From contig NZ_QFFF01000001.1 in NCBI RefSeq assembly GCF_003129465.1, positions 558,001 through 622,000 on the forward strand: a stretch of 64,000 nucleotides of DNA, read 5' to 3'. Below are positions 20,494-29,725 of the stretch, piece after piece. The first letter of the stretch is position 1, and every line of letters starts with the position of its first letter. This DNA is from Sphingosinicella humi (GTDB lineage Bacteria > Pseudomonadota > Alphaproteobacteria > Sphingomonadales > Sphingomonadaceae). Position numbers and translations under genes: made by a program. The notes beneath the pieces were generated by a model. That model searched no databases. It was not told the origin of the DNA and saw only the letters and a list, made by a program, of their open reading frames with translations.

Positions 20494-20994
20494 CTAGTTG
20501 TGGCGGACCGGCCCGACCGAGAGGCCGCGGCGATAGTTGAGCACCACATCGACCGGCTTCACGCCGTCGCCGACGCTGATCGCCACTTCCTGATATTTGG
20601 GCTTCAGATCGAACAGCGAGATGCTCGGGTTGCGTGAGAAGCCGCCACCGTCGTTCCAATCGGAGCCGTTGCCCTTGGTGTCGTGGCGGACGGCGATGGC
20701 ATAGGTGCCGGCCTTGGGCGCGGCGACGCAGACCCGCATCGGGCCCGAGCGGGTGACCGGCAGATCGATGCGGCGCAGCCACTCGCCTTTTTGAAGGAAT
20801 TTGGAATTCGCGGGATAAAGCTGGACGCGCACTCGCCCGTCGCGATTCTTGAAACCGTCGACGTTGACGAGGAAGGCAGGTTCGCTCGCGCCCGGCCGAC
20901 AGGATGCCGCATCGGGACCGAGCGCCGCCTGAGCCGCGGCCGGAGCCACGATGGCGAGAGCGCCGACGACGATGGTAGACATCAGTTTGAACAT
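20494..20994 (-). CDS. DUF2141 periplasmic protein
   Basis: A 166-residue exported protein. The signal peptide (about residues 1-23, ending APAAAQA) precedes one DUF2141 beta-sandwich domain with GRVRVQLYPANSKFLQKG, TYAIAVRHDTKGNG and the C-terminal YQEVAISVGDG. Function of the family is unknown; many members stand next to carotenoid or lipid genes. It ends three bases before the lipid kinase start, so it leads a DUF2141-kinase-Tam41-like operon. ATG 20994 is chosen for an AGGAG ten bases upstream; ATG 20982 is the alternative. Confidence 0.85.
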   Translation of the reverse strand: MFKLMSTIVVGALAIVAPAAAQAALGPDAASCRPGASEPAFLVNVDGFKNRDGRVRVQLYPANSKFLQKGEWLRRIDLPVTRSGPMRVCVAAPKAGTYAIAVRHDTKGNGSDWNDGGGFSRNPSISLFDLKPKYQEVAISVGDGVKPVDVVLNYRRGLSVGPVRHN

Positions 20995-21121
20995 GACCAG
21001 ATCGCTCCTGACAGCTATAGCCACGCGCTGTTCGCGGTCGTGGCTCGGTTGTCTCAAGCCCCCATGCATCGCTAGATCGGCTACTCTTGCGGCCAAAATG
21101 TGGTCATGGGGCGTCTAAAAG

Positions 21122-22342
21122 TTGAGCATCGGCACGCTAACCGACCGGTATCTCGCCAGATTGATCGTCGTCCCGCTGGTGGCGACGCTGGTGCTGTCGG
21201 CGATGCTGCTGTTGCTCGAGAAGATGCTGCGGCTGTTCGATTTCGTCGTCAGCGAAGGCGGGCCGGTCGGTGTCGTCTGGCGGATGCTGGCCAACACCAT
21301 CCCCGAATATCTGGGCCTCGGCATCCCGATCGGCCTGATGCTCGGCATCCTGCTCGCCTTCCGCCGGCTGGCTCTGTCGTCGGAGCTGGACACGCTCCGC
21401 GCCGTCGGGCTCAGCTACGGTCGGCTACTGAGGGTGCCCTACATGTTCGCGGCCGCGCTGATGGCGCTCAATCTCGGCATCGTCGGCTTCGTCCAGCCCT
21501 ACGCCGAATATGCCTATGACAGCCTGGAGTTCGAGCTTCGCTCCGGTGCGCTGGGCGCCTCGATCAAGGTCGGCGAGTTCAACCGGCTTGGCGAGCGCAT
21601 GACCCTCCGGGTCGAGCGCAGCGAGGACGAAGGGCGCGACCTGCACGGCGTCTTCGTCCGGGCGGAGGCGAGCGATGGGCGCACGCTGGCGGTGACGGCC
21701 GACCAGGGCACCTTCCTCGCCACCGACGATCCCGACACCATCATCCTTCGCCTGACCGAGGGCCGCCTTGTCCACGATTCCCCGAGCTACAGGGCGCCGC
21801 GCGTCCTCAGCTTCGAGCGCCACGATCTGCCGATCGATCTCCCCACGATCGAGGCGTTTCGCGGCCGCGGCGACGACAATGACGAGCTCACAATCCCGGA
21901 GCTGGTCCGCATCGGCGGCAGCGACGAGACGCCGGAAGAGCTGCGCAACCGCGCCCGCGCCAATTTCCACTTCCGCCTGGTCGAGGTGGTGATGATGGCG
22001 CTGCTGCCGCTGCTCGCCGTAGCGCTCGCCGTGCCGCCCAAGCGCAGCACGTCCGGCCTCGGCATCTTCATCTCGATCGTGATGGTCGTCACCTATCACA
22101 AGATCAACCAATATGCCGAGCAAATGGGCGCCCAGGGCCGCATCGATCCCACCCTCGCCCTCTGGACTCCGTTCGTGGTCTTCGCCGCCCTCATCGTCTG
22201 GATGTACTGGACCTTGGCGCACAAACCCGGAGGCCAACCCATTGGAGCCCTCGAGAGGGCCTTTGCCAAGGTCGCGAAGGCGATCGGCCGGCTGCTCGGC
22301 TTTGGCCGGCGGCGGAGGCGAAGGCTGCAGCCTGCCGAATGA
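21122..22342 (+). CDS. lptF: LptF-type permease (YjgP/YjgQ family)
   Basis: A 406-residue inner-membrane protein. The N-terminus (LTDRYLARLIVVPLV) and helix pattern (three near the start, a periplasmic beta-jellyroll of about 150 residues, three near the end) are those of LptF/LptG, the membrane half of the ABC exporter that lifts lipopolysaccharide from the inner membrane. The frame has a stop at 21116-21118, so the TTG at 21122 is the earliest start, with GGGGCG upstream. Sphingomonads lack LPS and carry glycosphingolipids in the outer leaflet, so the cargo is probably a sphingolipid. The last 35 residues are Arg/Lys-rich. Its stop overlaps lptG (ATGA). Confidence 0.85.
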   Translation: MSIGTLTDRYLARLIVVPLVATLVLSAMLLLLEKMLRLFDFVVSEGGPVGVVWRMLANTIPEYLGLGIPIGLMLGILLAFRRLALSSELDTLRAVGLSYGRLLRVPYMFAAALMALNLGIVGFVQPYAEYAYDSLEFELRSGALGASIKVGEFNRLGERMTLRVERSEDEGRDLHGVFVRAEASDGRTLAVTADQGTFLATDDPDTIILRLTEGRLVHDSPSYRAPRVLSFERHDLPIDLPTIEAFRGRGDDNDELTIPELVRIGGSDETPEELRNRARANFHFRLVEVVMMALLPLLAVALAVPPKRSTSGLGIFISIVMVVTYHKINQYAEQMGAQGRIDPTLALWTPFVVFAALIVWMYWTLAHKPGGQPIGALERAFAKVAKAIGRLLGFGRRRRRRLQPAE

Positions 22343-23436
22343 TCAACGTCCAGTTCTTCCCCTCGCGGCGTATCGCGCTCTACATGGCCAAGACGTTCGT
22401 CTTGCGCAGCCTGGCGGTGCTCGTCGCGCTCATCCTCGTGCTGCAGACGCTGGATCTTCTGGGGGAGTCGGGCAAGATCCTGGCCCAGCCCGGCAATAGC
22501 GACAGCGATCTTTGGTATTATGTGTCGCTGCGCTTCCCGCAGCTGGTCGCGCGTTTCCTGCCTTTCTCGGTGCTGCTCGGGACGCTGATCACCTTGGCGA
22601 CCATGAATCAGAACAGCGAGATCGTCAGCATGAAGGCGGCCGGCATCTCGGCGCACCAGATCATCGCGCCGCTGGTGGCGGCGAGCGTCCTCATCGCCGG
22701 CATCTCCTTCATCTTCAACGAACGGGTCGTCACTCGGGCGACGGCCACGCTCAACGACTGGCAGGCCGTGAAATACGGCCCGCTGGAGAGTAGCAACGGT
22801 ATCACCACCAACGCCTGGGTGCGCGATGGCGACGACCTCATCCTGGCCGAGCGCGTGACGGGCAGCGGCGCCGGGACGCGGCTCCACGACATCAGCCTCT
22901 TCGACCGTTCCGGCGGACGGCTGATCGCCGTCATCACCGCCGAACGCGCCCGGCCGGCGGATGGGGGCTGGCTTCTGGAAGAGGTCGAGCGCTTCGACGT
23001 CAATACGACCACGGCGGTTCAATCACCCACCATGATCGCCGCGCGCGGGGTCGAGCCCGATCAGTTCACCCTGTCCGACGTGAGAGCCGACGAGCAGGGC
23101 TTCGCGACCCTGATAGACTCCATCAAGGACCTGAAGGCCGCCGGCTTCCCCACCGAAGCGCTGGAGGCCGGCCTCTGGCACAAGATCTCCGGCCCCTTGT
23201 CGGCGGTGCTGATGCCGCTGCTCGCCGCGGTGGCGGCCTTCGGCCTCGCCCGCTCCGGCCAGCTGTTTCTGCGCGCGGTGCTCGGGATGGCGCTGGGCTT
23301 CGCTTATTTCGTCGTCGACAATTTCGCGCTCGCGATGGGGAATCTGGGCGCCTATCCGCCGCTGCTCGCGGCGTGGGCGCCGTTCGGGTTGTTCCTGCTC
23401 ATTGGAGAGACGGTGCTGATCCGGACGGAAGAGTGA
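22339..23436 (+). CDS. lptG: LptG-type permease (YjgP/YjgQ family)
   Basis: A 365-residue partner of the preceding LptF-type protein, with the same layout: N-terminal helices (YMAKTFVLRSLAVLVALILV), a central periplasmic jellyroll (about 110-265) and C-terminal helices. LWHKISGPLSAVLMPLLA is close to the LptG signature at the start of the last helix group. It binds LptB on the cytosolic side and LptC/LptA through the periplasmic domain in LPS-producing bacteria. It overlaps lptF by ATGA and the flippase gene by GTGA, so the three form one operon. Confidence 0.88.
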   Translation: MINVQFFPSRRIALYMAKTFVLRSLAVLVALILVLQTLDLLGESGKILAQPGNSDSDLWYYVSLRFPQLVARFLPFSVLLGTLITLATMNQNSEIVSMKAAGISAHQIIAPLVAASVLIAGISFIFNERVVTRATATLNDWQAVKYGPLESSNGITTNAWVRDGDDLILAERVTGSGAGTRLHDISLFDRSGGRLIAVITAERARPADGGWLLEEVERFDVNTTTAVQSPTMIAARGVEPDQFTLSDVRADEQGFATLIDSIKDLKAAGFPTEALEAGLWHKISGPLSAVLMPLLAAVAAFGLARSGQLFLRAVLGMALGFAYFVVDNFALAMGNLGAYPPLLAAWAPFGLFLLIGETVLIRTEE

Positions 23437-24932
23437 GCGACATCACGCGGGGGGATGTGGCGCGAGGCGCGGGCTTGGCAGGGCTGGCCCGGGCGGGCGC
23501 CCTGATCGAAGCGCTGGCCCAGCCGCTCTTCATCTGGCTGTTCGGCCTCGCTACTTACGGCCTCTACGTCGTGCTGTGGGGCGCGATCAACCTCGTCTCC
23601 AACATCGTCGACCTGTCCATGACCAGCGCCCTGCAGCGGGTCGTTCCCACGATCGACGAGGAAGAGCGGGCGCATGGCGCCGTCAAGTTCGCGCTGCTCG
23701 TCTCGGTCCTGCCGGCGACGCTGATCGCCGCGCTGGTGGCGCTCAATGCCGAGGCGGTGGCGGGCCTCGTCTCGGCGGCGCCGGAAGATCAAGGCGCTTT
23801 GCCGCAGGCGATCCGCCTCTTCGTCTGGGCCCTGCCGCTGTGGACCTTCATCGAGGTCGCGACCTCGGCCGCCCGCGCGCGCCGCGCCTTCGGCCCGGAG
23901 ATACGCCTGCGCATCTTTTGGGAGCAGATCGCCCGCATCGCCTTCGCCGTCCTGTTCTTCGCCGTCGGATTTGACAGCATCGGTCTGATGACCGCCCACC
24001 TATGCTCACTGGCGCTGACTGCCGCGCTGTGCGTCCCTCTCCTCGCCCGCTATTACGATCTTCGCCTGCTCCTCCGCGCGTCCATGGGTGGAACGATGGC
24101 ACGAACGCTGCTCGCCTCCGGCCTCGCTCTCCTTCCCGCCAACCTGTCGCGCCGCCTGCTGATCGATGCGCCGCCGGTGGTGCTCAACCTGCTGCTACCG
24201 GGCGCCCGCGGCGCCGTCGCCGCCGGCCTGTTCGAAATTGCGCGGAAGATTTCCACGGTTCCGCTCGTCGTGCGGCAGGCGTTCCAATATGTGATGGCGC
24301 CGCTGGCCTCTGCGCAGGCGCGGGCGGACCGGGGCGCGCTCGGGCCGCTCTACCGTTTCGCCAGCCGGGTCTCGACGGCGCTGGTGGTGCCGCTTGCGGG
24401 GCTTCTCGTCTTCGCCGGCGCAGACATATTGAGCGTTTATCGGCCCGAGGCGGCGGCCGCCCTCCCCCTCCTCCACGTCCTCGTCACCGCCCGCGCGATC
24501 GAGGCGATCGTCGGCCCGGCCACGCCGATCGTCGAGATGACCGGCCACCGCCTGCTCCCGGTCGTCAACAGCTTCGCCGGAGTCGCGCTTTGGGCCACCC
24601 TCGTCGCCTGGCTGGTGCCGCCAATGGGCGCGATGGGCATGGCGTTGGCGGTCGGCGCCGCGACGCTGCTCATCGCCTATGCCGCGACGATGGAACTCCG
24701 CCTCAGCGACGGCCTCTCCCCGTTCGACCGCAAGCTCGCCCTCGCGCTCGCTATAGCCGTTGCTGGCGTCGGCCTAATGGCGCTCGCCGAGCATCTGACC
24801 CAGGGCCCCGCCCGCTTCGCCGCGGTGCTGACGCTCTGGGCCCTCACCAGCTGGTGCGCGCTCCGCTTCGGCCTCCAGCGCAGCGACCGCGAGGCGTTCG
24901 GCACCGTCGCGCGAAAGCTGCGGCTCGTCTGA
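23433..24932 (+). CDS. MOP-superfamily flippase (polysaccharide transporter-like)
   Basis: A 499-residue protein with about 12-14 predicted membrane helices and no large soluble domain, typical of oligosaccharide or lipid-linked flippases (Wzx/MurJ-like). The GTG at 23433 is chosen because it overlaps the lptG stop (GTGA) and begins with a short polar N-terminus before the first helix. Being in one operon with LptF/LptG-type permeases suggests that it flips a glycolipid or a sugar-lipid precursor before outer-membrane transport. A role in capsule or sphingan export is the alternative. No glycosyltransferase is in the operon. Confidence 0.8.
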   Translation: MSDITRGDVARGAGLAGLARAGALIEALAQPLFIWLFGLATYGLYVVLWGAINLVSNIVDLSMTSALQRVVPTIDEEERAHGAVKFALLVSVLPATLIAALVALNAEAVAGLVSAAPEDQGALPQAIRLFVWALPLWTFIEVATSAARARRAFGPEIRLRIFWEQIARIAFAVLFFAVGFDSIGLMTAHLCSLALTAALCVPLLARYYDLRLLLRASMGGTMARTLLASGLALLPANLSRRLLIDAPPVVLNLLLPGARGAVAAGLFEIARKISTVPLVVRQAFQYVMAPLASAQARADRGALGPLYRFASRVSTALVVPLAGLLVFAGADILSVYRPEAAAALPLLHVLVTARAIEAIVGPATPIVEMTGHRLLPVVNSFAGVALWATLVAWLVPPMGAMGMALAVGAATLLIAYAATMELRLSDGLSPFDRKLALALAIAVAGVGLMALAEHLTQGPARFAAVLTLWALTSWCALRFGLQRSDREAFGTVARKLRLV

Positions 24933-25023
24933 CCCTTGACCCTCGCCCGCCTTTCGGGCTTCATCACGGGGCCGGACCGATGCCGGCCCGTAAGCGTCTC
25001 CCGAATCACCGCCGGAGATCGCC

Positions 25024-25974
25024 ATGCGAACAGCCCTCGCGACCCTTGCGCTGACGCTCCTCGCCACGTCCGCCGCCGCGCAAGAGCGGACCGAAACCCC
25101 ACCCGGCACAAAGGTCGACGCCGACACGATCGTCGTCACAGGCAGCGCGATCAGCGATGATGCCGTCGCCGAGTTCGTGAAGGCGGTGACCGTCGAGGCG
25201 GAGGGCGGCCAGCTCGCCGCCTTCCATGCGCCGGTTTGCCCGAAGAGCTTCGGGCTTCCCGAGGCTTTCAATGCGGTGATCGAGGATCGCATCCGCGCGG
25301 TTGCCCGAGATGCCGGCATCGAAGTGGCGGACGCGGATTGCCGGGTGAATATCGCGGTGTTCGTCGCCGACGACGGCTCGGAGCTGATCGCGCGGCTCCG
25401 CGCCGAGCATCCGTCCATGTTCGCCGGGCGCGACGCGTCGGACAACCGGGGGCTGGTGCTCCAGGATGGGCCGGTACGGGCGTGGCAGGTGCTCGACGCG
25501 CGGGGATCGGATGGACGGCTCGTGCGGCGGGTTAACTTCGTCGACGCGCGGGCGCTGCCAAGAGGCAAAGTGCTCTTCCTTCCACGAGGCAAGGTCGTCG
25601 ACGGAGTGGTTTCCTCCAAGCTCACGCGTCCGCTACGGCAGGATCTGGCGCTTTCCTATGTTGTCATCGACGTGGGCGCCACGGATGGCCTCAGCCTCGC
25701 CCAGATCGGCGATCACGCCGCCATGCGCGCGCTGGCGCAGACCGATCCGGAGGCAGCGGCGGCGACGGGGCAGCCGACGATCCTCAGCCTCTTCGCCGAT
25801 CGCGGGGCGGGACGGTCGCCAGTGGAGGCGATCACGGATTGGGACAAAGCTTTCCTCAAGTCGCTCTACGAGACCCGGCGCACCGTTTCGGCCGGCCTGC
25901 AGCGCTCGAGCATGACGCGGATCGCCAGGGAGGCGCTCGCGGCGGGAGAGCCCGAATCGGACGACACGGACTGA
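25024..25974 (+). CDS. secreted hypothetical protein
   Basis: A 316-residue protein with a clear signal peptide (MRTALATLALTLLATSAAA) that I do not recognise. Residues 40-70 contain DTIVVTGSAISDDAVAEFV, and two cysteines (CPKSF near 75, DCRV near 107) could form a disulfide. The rest is mixed alpha/beta with RGKVLFLPRGK duplicated at about 180-190. It stands alone between the flippase operon and the hydroxylase, all on the plus strand. Because its N-terminal VTGS style resembles other sphingomonad exported proteins, I consider it lineage-specific. No function is assigned. Confidence 0.75.
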   Translation: MRTALATLALTLLATSAAAQERTETPPGTKVDADTIVVTGSAISDDAVAEFVKAVTVEAEGGQLAAFHAPVCPKSFGLPEAFNAVIEDRIRAVARDAGIEVADADCRVNIAVFVADDGSELIARLRAEHPSMFAGRDASDNRGLVLQDGPVRAWQVLDARGSDGRLVRRVNFVDARALPRGKVLFLPRGKVVDGVVSSKLTRPLRQDLALSYVVIDVGATDGLSLAQIGDHAAMRALAQTDPEAAAATGQPTILSLFADRGAGRSPVEAITDWDKAFLKSLYETRRTVSAGLQRSSMTRIAREALAAGEPESDDTD

Positions 25975-26105
25975 ACGCGAACGGACAGGCTCTTGCCCTT
26001 CCGCCGCCCAGAAACCGCCTTATTGCCAATTCATGACTGAGACACATATTGAGCGGCACAAAGCGGATCCCGATGTCCGCGCCGTCTTTTCGAGGAATTG
26101 GTAAA

Positions 26106-26888
26106 GTGAAGATCGCCCAGTCCCCGCGCCCGGCCTTCTGGCGCCGCTCGCATCATCTCGACAAGATGACGTTCAGGGAGCTGGTGATCGCCTATGTGCA
26201 GTATCCGGCGATCATCGGCTATGTGCTGCTGTCGCTGATCGCGATCGGCCTCTTTGCCTGGAAGCCGGCGCCTGTCGTCCCGACGCTGCTCGCCGTCGGC
26301 GTCGCCTCGCTCGTCTATCCGCTCGTCTGGTATATGCTCCACCGCTGGGTGCTGCACAGCCAGTGGATGTTCAAGGTGCCCTTCCTCGCCTCGACCTGGA
26401 AGCGCATCCATTACGATCATCACCAGGACCCCAATCACCTGGAAGTGCTGTTCGGCGCGCTGCACACGACGGTGCCGACCATCGCGCTGGCGACGGCACC
26501 GGTCGGTTACGCCATCGGCAGCTATTGGGACGCCGGCTTCGGCGGCGCCTGCATCGCCTTCGCGACCGGGCTGCTGACGACCTGTTTCTACGAGTTCGTC
26601 CACTGCATCCAGCATCTCGCCTACAAGCCGAAGTCCAAATGGATCGCGGAGATGAAGAAGCGCCACATGGCTCATCATTTCCACGACGAGAACGGCAATT
26701 ACGGCATCACCACCTTCTTCTGGGACAAGGCCTTCGGCACCTTCTACGACCGCTCCGAGCGGCCGGAGAAGAGCCCGACCGTGTTCAACCTCGGCTACAC
26801 GCCGGAGGTCGCGGACAAGTGGCCGTGGGTCGCGCGGCTGTCAGGCGGCGTCGCAACCGGGCACCCGAGGAAGCGCGGCGAGGACTGA
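26106..26888 (+). CDS. fatty-acid hydroxylase superfamily membrane enzyme
   Basis: A di-iron membrane hydroxylase of about 260 residues. Histidine boxes HRWVLH, HYDHHQDPNH, HCIQH and HMAHHFHDENGNYG bind the two irons, and four helices flank them. The arrangement resembles the sterol desaturase/fatty-acid hydroxylase branch including ceramide fatty-acid 2-hydroxylases. Sphingomonad sphingolipids carry 2-hydroxymyristate, and the gene lies within the lipid region, so hydroxylation of the ceramide acyl chain is a good hypothesis. A carotenoid hydroxylase is the main alternative. GTG 26106 is taken because GAGGA lies nine bases upstream; ATG 26073 would add 11 residues. Confidence 0.82.
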   Translation: MKIAQSPRPAFWRRSHHLDKMTFRELVIAYVQYPAIIGYVLLSLIAIGLFAWKPAPVVPTLLAVGVASLVYPLVWYMLHRWVLHSQWMFKVPFLASTWKRIHYDHHQDPNHLEVLFGALHTTVPTIALATAPVGYAIGSYWDAGFGGACIAFATGLLTTCFYEFVHCIQHLAYKPKSKWIAEMKKRHMAHHFHDENGNYGITTFFWDKAFGTFYDRSERPEKSPTVFNLGYTPEVADKWPWVARLSGGVATGHPRKRGED

Positions 26889-27016
26889 GCCCCGCGGCCG
26901 GCCTTGGCTGGAGCCGGCCGAGATACGAGAGTAGGCTTGGAGTCTGACCTGCCTGAGCGGGTCCAGGCGTCCGCGACGACGCGGAAAAACCCGTGCGCGG
27001 GCATCTCGAGGTGGCC

Positions 27017-27364
27017 ATGACGAAGAGTGAGACAGTCCATCCGGTCCGAGACAATGTGGACCGCAAGAGGTTCGAGATCGATCTCGGTGACGGCACCTTT
27101 GCCTTTGCCGATTACAATCTTCTCACCGGCAAGATCATGTTCACCCACACGGAGGTGCCGGAAGCCCATGAAGGCCAGGGGCTCGGCAGCGCCTTGATCC
27201 GCGCCGGCCTTGAGGCCGCCCGCGAGCGCGGCCTGAAGGTCATTCCGATCTGCCCATTTTTCGCCGCCTACATGCAAAAGCATGCGGAGGAGCATGATCT
27301 GCTCGACGCCGCCTGGCGGGCGCGTTTCGGGCTGGAAAGCAGCACAAACCCGCCGAGCGCCTAA
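27017..27364 (+). CDS. small GNAT-family N-acetyltransferase (COG2388-like)
   Basis: A 115-residue acetyltransferase of the minimal GNAT group. HTEVPEAHEGQGLGSALIRA is the acetyl-CoA loop, and the Cys-Pro pair in VIPICPFFAAYMQKH is conserved in this subgroup, whose bacterial and human (NATD1) members have no known substrate. ATG 27017 is the first good start. It lies between the hydroxylase and the ceramide-synthase-like gene on the same strand, but the spacing does not prove an operon. Confidence 0.85.
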   Translation: MTKSETVHPVRDNVDRKRFEIDLGDGTFAFADYNLLTGKIMFTHTEVPEAHEGQGLGSALIRAGLEAARERGLKVIPICPFFAAYMQKHAEEHDLLDAAWRARFGLESSTNPPSA

Positions 27365-27435
27365 TAGAGGCGTCGCGGCACCGGCCCACTTTAGGAGGCC
27401 GTGACAGGGCGAGGCGAGCGCGCTACCAGCGGCGC

Positions 27436-28632
27436 ATGAACAAGCCCTCCCCCGGCCCCTCCCGCGCGCGGGAGGGGAGCGCGAGCAGCATCACCGTGCG
27501 TCCCGTCGACGGGGCGGGCGACACCAAGGCCTTCGTCAAGCTCGCCTGGGACTTGAACCGGGACGACCCGCACTGGGTGCCGCCGCTCAAGGCGGAGGTG
27601 CACGGCCTGCTCGATCCGGGCTCCAACCCCTGGTTCGAGCATGGCGAGGCCCGCTTCTTCCTCGCCGAGCGGGACGGCAAGCTCGTCGGCCGCATCTCGG
27701 CCCAGGTCGACCAGCTGGTGCTTGCGGCGCCGGCGGAGCGGGGCGGCGGGTCGGGAACCGGGCAATGGGGCATGCTGGAGGCAGCCGACGAAGCGGTCGC
27801 CCATGCGCTGATCGATTGCGCCGAGGAATGGCTGCGCGGCCGCGGGATGACCCGTTCACTCGGGCCCTTCAGCCTCTCCATCTGGGACGAGCCGGGCCTC
27901 CTGGTGCGCGGCTTCGATCATTCGCCGACGGTGATGATGGGGCACAACAAGGCCGACTATGAAGGCTGGGTGGAGAGCGCCGGCTATCGCGGCGTGAAGG
28001 ACCTCTTCACCTACGATCTCGACGTCACCCAGACCATGCCGCCGCTGGTTCAGCGCATCGTCTCGATGGGCGAGCGCAACGAGCACATCGAGGTGCGGAG
28101 GGTCGACAAGTCCCGCTTCGACGAGGAGGCGGCGATCATCCTCGGCATATTGAACGACGCCTGGTCCGACAATTGGGGCTTCATTCCCCTGACCGACGCG
28201 GAGATCGCCTATGCCGGCAAGAAGCTGAAGCCGATCGTCTTCGAGGATTTGATCCGCATCGCCGAGGTGGACAGGGAGCCGGTGGCATTCATGATCACCC
28301 TGCCCGACCTCAACGAGCTGACCCGCGACTTCGACGGCCGCCTCTTCCCTTTCAACTGGGCGAAGCTGCTGTGGCGCCTCAGGAACCCGAAGGTGAGGAC
28401 GATGCGAGTGCCGCTGATGGGGGTGGTGAAGCGACTGCAGACGAGCCGCCTCGCCAGCCAGCTCGCCTTCATGATGATCGAATATATCCGCCGCGACGCG
28501 ATCGCCCGCTACGGCGCAGTGCGGGGCGAGATCGGCTGGATCCTCGACGACAATATGGGCATGCGCTCGATCGCCGAGACGATCGACAGCCACGTGAACC
28601 GCATCTACCGTATCTACGAAAAGACCCTCTGA
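27436..28632 (+). CDS. GNAT-fold N-acyltransferase, bacterial ceramide synthase candidate
   Basis: A 398-residue protein of the large double-GNAT family to which Caulobacter bCerS belongs. Bacterial ceramide synthase joins a fatty acyl chain to the amino group of the sphingoid base. Visible features: VKLAWDLNRDDPHWVPPL at the start, the Asp-rich GPFSLSIWDEPGLLVRGF segment near 145, NDAWSDNWGFIPLTDAE around 240 and a C-terminal acyl-CoA region (GWILDDNMGMRSIAETIDSH). No membrane helix or signal peptide is obvious. With spt, its carrier protein and an epimerase-type reductase in the same region, the bCerS assignment is likely. The N-terminal residues 1-15 are Pro/Ser-rich and the start could be slightly internal. 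Confidence 0.78.
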   Translation: MNKPSPGPSRAREGSASSITVRPVDGAGDTKAFVKLAWDLNRDDPHWVPPLKAEVHGLLDPGSNPWFEHGEARFFLAERDGKLVGRISAQVDQLVLAAPAERGGGSGTGQWGMLEAADEAVAHALIDCAEEWLRGRGMTRSLGPFSLSIWDEPGLLVRGFDHSPTVMMGHNKADYEGWVESAGYRGVKDLFTYDLDVTQTMPPLVQRIVSMGERNEHIEVRRVDKSRFDEEAAIILGILNDAWSDNWGFIPLTDAEIAYAGKKLKPIVFEDLIRIAEVDREPVAFMITLPDLNELTRDFDGRLFPFNWAKLLWRLRNPKVRTMRVPLMGVVKRLQTSRLASQLAFMMIEYIRRDAIARYGAVRGEIGWILDDNMGMRSIAETIDSHVNRIYRIYEKTL

Positions 28633-28650
28633 CGACGGCCGTAAGTAACG

Positions 28651-28809
28651 CTACCTGAACAGAAGGAAGCCTCCCAATATCAGGCCGACGAGGAAAATAA
28701 GTGGTGATATGGCAGCAAAGAATCCGGCGACACCGCCGCGTTCTTTTCGAATGTTCTCGACGAATCCCACCCAAAACCAATCCACTACCCACCCGAGAAT
28801 GTCCGCCAT
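28651..28809 (-). CDS. small membrane protein (52 residues)
   Basis: A short frame encoding 52 residues. It starts MADILGWVVDWFWVGF, continues with a charged NIRKERGG turn and ends with one hydrophobic helix (GFFAAISPLIFLVGLILGGF). Two ATGs are adjacent (28812 and 28809). The composition, with Trp and Phe at interface positions and a positively charged loop, looks like a genuine small integral membrane protein. It is convergent with the ceramide-synthase-like gene and downstream of no obvious partner. Function unknown. Confidence 0.55.
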   Translation of the reverse strand: MADILGWVVDWFWVGFVENIRKERGGVAGFFAAISPLIFLVGLILGGFLLFR

Positions 28810-28873
28810 CATCCACTCATATCTCCCTCACGCTGGTCCCAGTGAACTAGAGGCGTGATCTGACGCGGGCCGT

Positions 28874-29653
28874 TCAGCTGTCCAGCGTCACCCAGGTCGG
28901 CGCGTGGTCGCTCGCCTTTTCCCGGCCGCGATACTCCTTGTCGACGCCGGCATCGAGGAGGCGGTCGGCGGCCTGGGGCGAAAGCAGGAGATGGTCGATG
29001 CGGAAGCCGGCGTCGCGCGGCCAGCAGCTGGCCGTATAGTCCCAGAAGGTGTAGACGGCGCCTTCGGGATAGCGGACGCGGATGGCGTCGGTCCAACCCT
29101 GGTTGACGATGGTGCGAAACGCCGCCTGGCTTTCCGGCTGCATCAGCGCGTCGTTGGCCATAGCGCGGCGGGAGAAGACGTCGTCATGGGTGGTGGTCGG
29201 GATGACGTTCCAGTCGCCCGCGAGGACGACCGGAACCTCTTCCGCGAATAACGCCCCGGCATGCGCCCCGAGCCGCTCCAGCCAGGCGAGCTTGTAGTCG
29301 AACTTGGGGCCGGGCTGCGGATTGCCGTTGGGAAGGTAGATGGAGGCGACCACGACCCCGTCGACCTCGGCCTCGATATAGCGGCTGTGAGTGTCATCGG
29401 GATCGCCAGGAAGGCCCATGCGGCGGAGCTTCGGCTCCATCTCGCGCGCCAGGATGGCGACGCCGTTGAATCCCTTCTGGCCGTGCCAGACCGCCTTGTA
29501 GCCGGCGGCCTCGATATCGGCCGCGGGAAAGTTCTCGTCGGCGCTCTTCAGTTCCTGGAGACAGACGATGTCGGGCGTCTGCTCTTCCAGATATTCGAGC
29601 AGCCGCGGCAGCCGGGCGCGGATGCCGTTCACATTATAAGTGACGATCTTCAT
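28874..29653 (-). CDS. xthA: exodeoxyribonuclease III / AP endonuclease
   Basis: A 259-residue Mg-dependent nuclease that removes nucleotides 3' to 5' from duplex DNA and cuts at abasic sites in base-excision repair. Motifs: TYNVNGIRAR at the N-terminus, CLQELKSADE (catalytic Glu), SIYLPNG with the active Tyr, AGDWNVIP, and the C-terminal ASDHAPTWVTL with catalytic His. Length and motifs match ExoIII. It is read on the minus strand with erpA upstream (29726-30061). Confidence 0.96.
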   Translation of the reverse strand: MKIVTYNVNGIRARLPRLLEYLEEQTPDIVCLQELKSADENFPAADIEAAGYKAVWHGQKGFNGVAILAREMEPKLRRMGLPGDPDDTHSRYIEAEVDGVVVASIYLPNGNPQPGPKFDYKLAWLERLGAHAGALFAEEVPVVLAGDWNVIPTTTHDDVFSRRAMANDALMQPESQAAFRTIVNQGWTDAIRVRYPEGAVYTFWDYTASCWPRDAGFRIDHLLLSPQAADRLLDAGVDKEYRGREKASDHAPTWVTLDS

Positions 29654-29725
29654 GGGGAGGGCTTAGCCTTTTCCGCCGTCGCGGCGAAAGCCGGAATCCG
29701 GCCTCTACTTGCGCCAGCCAGAAGA

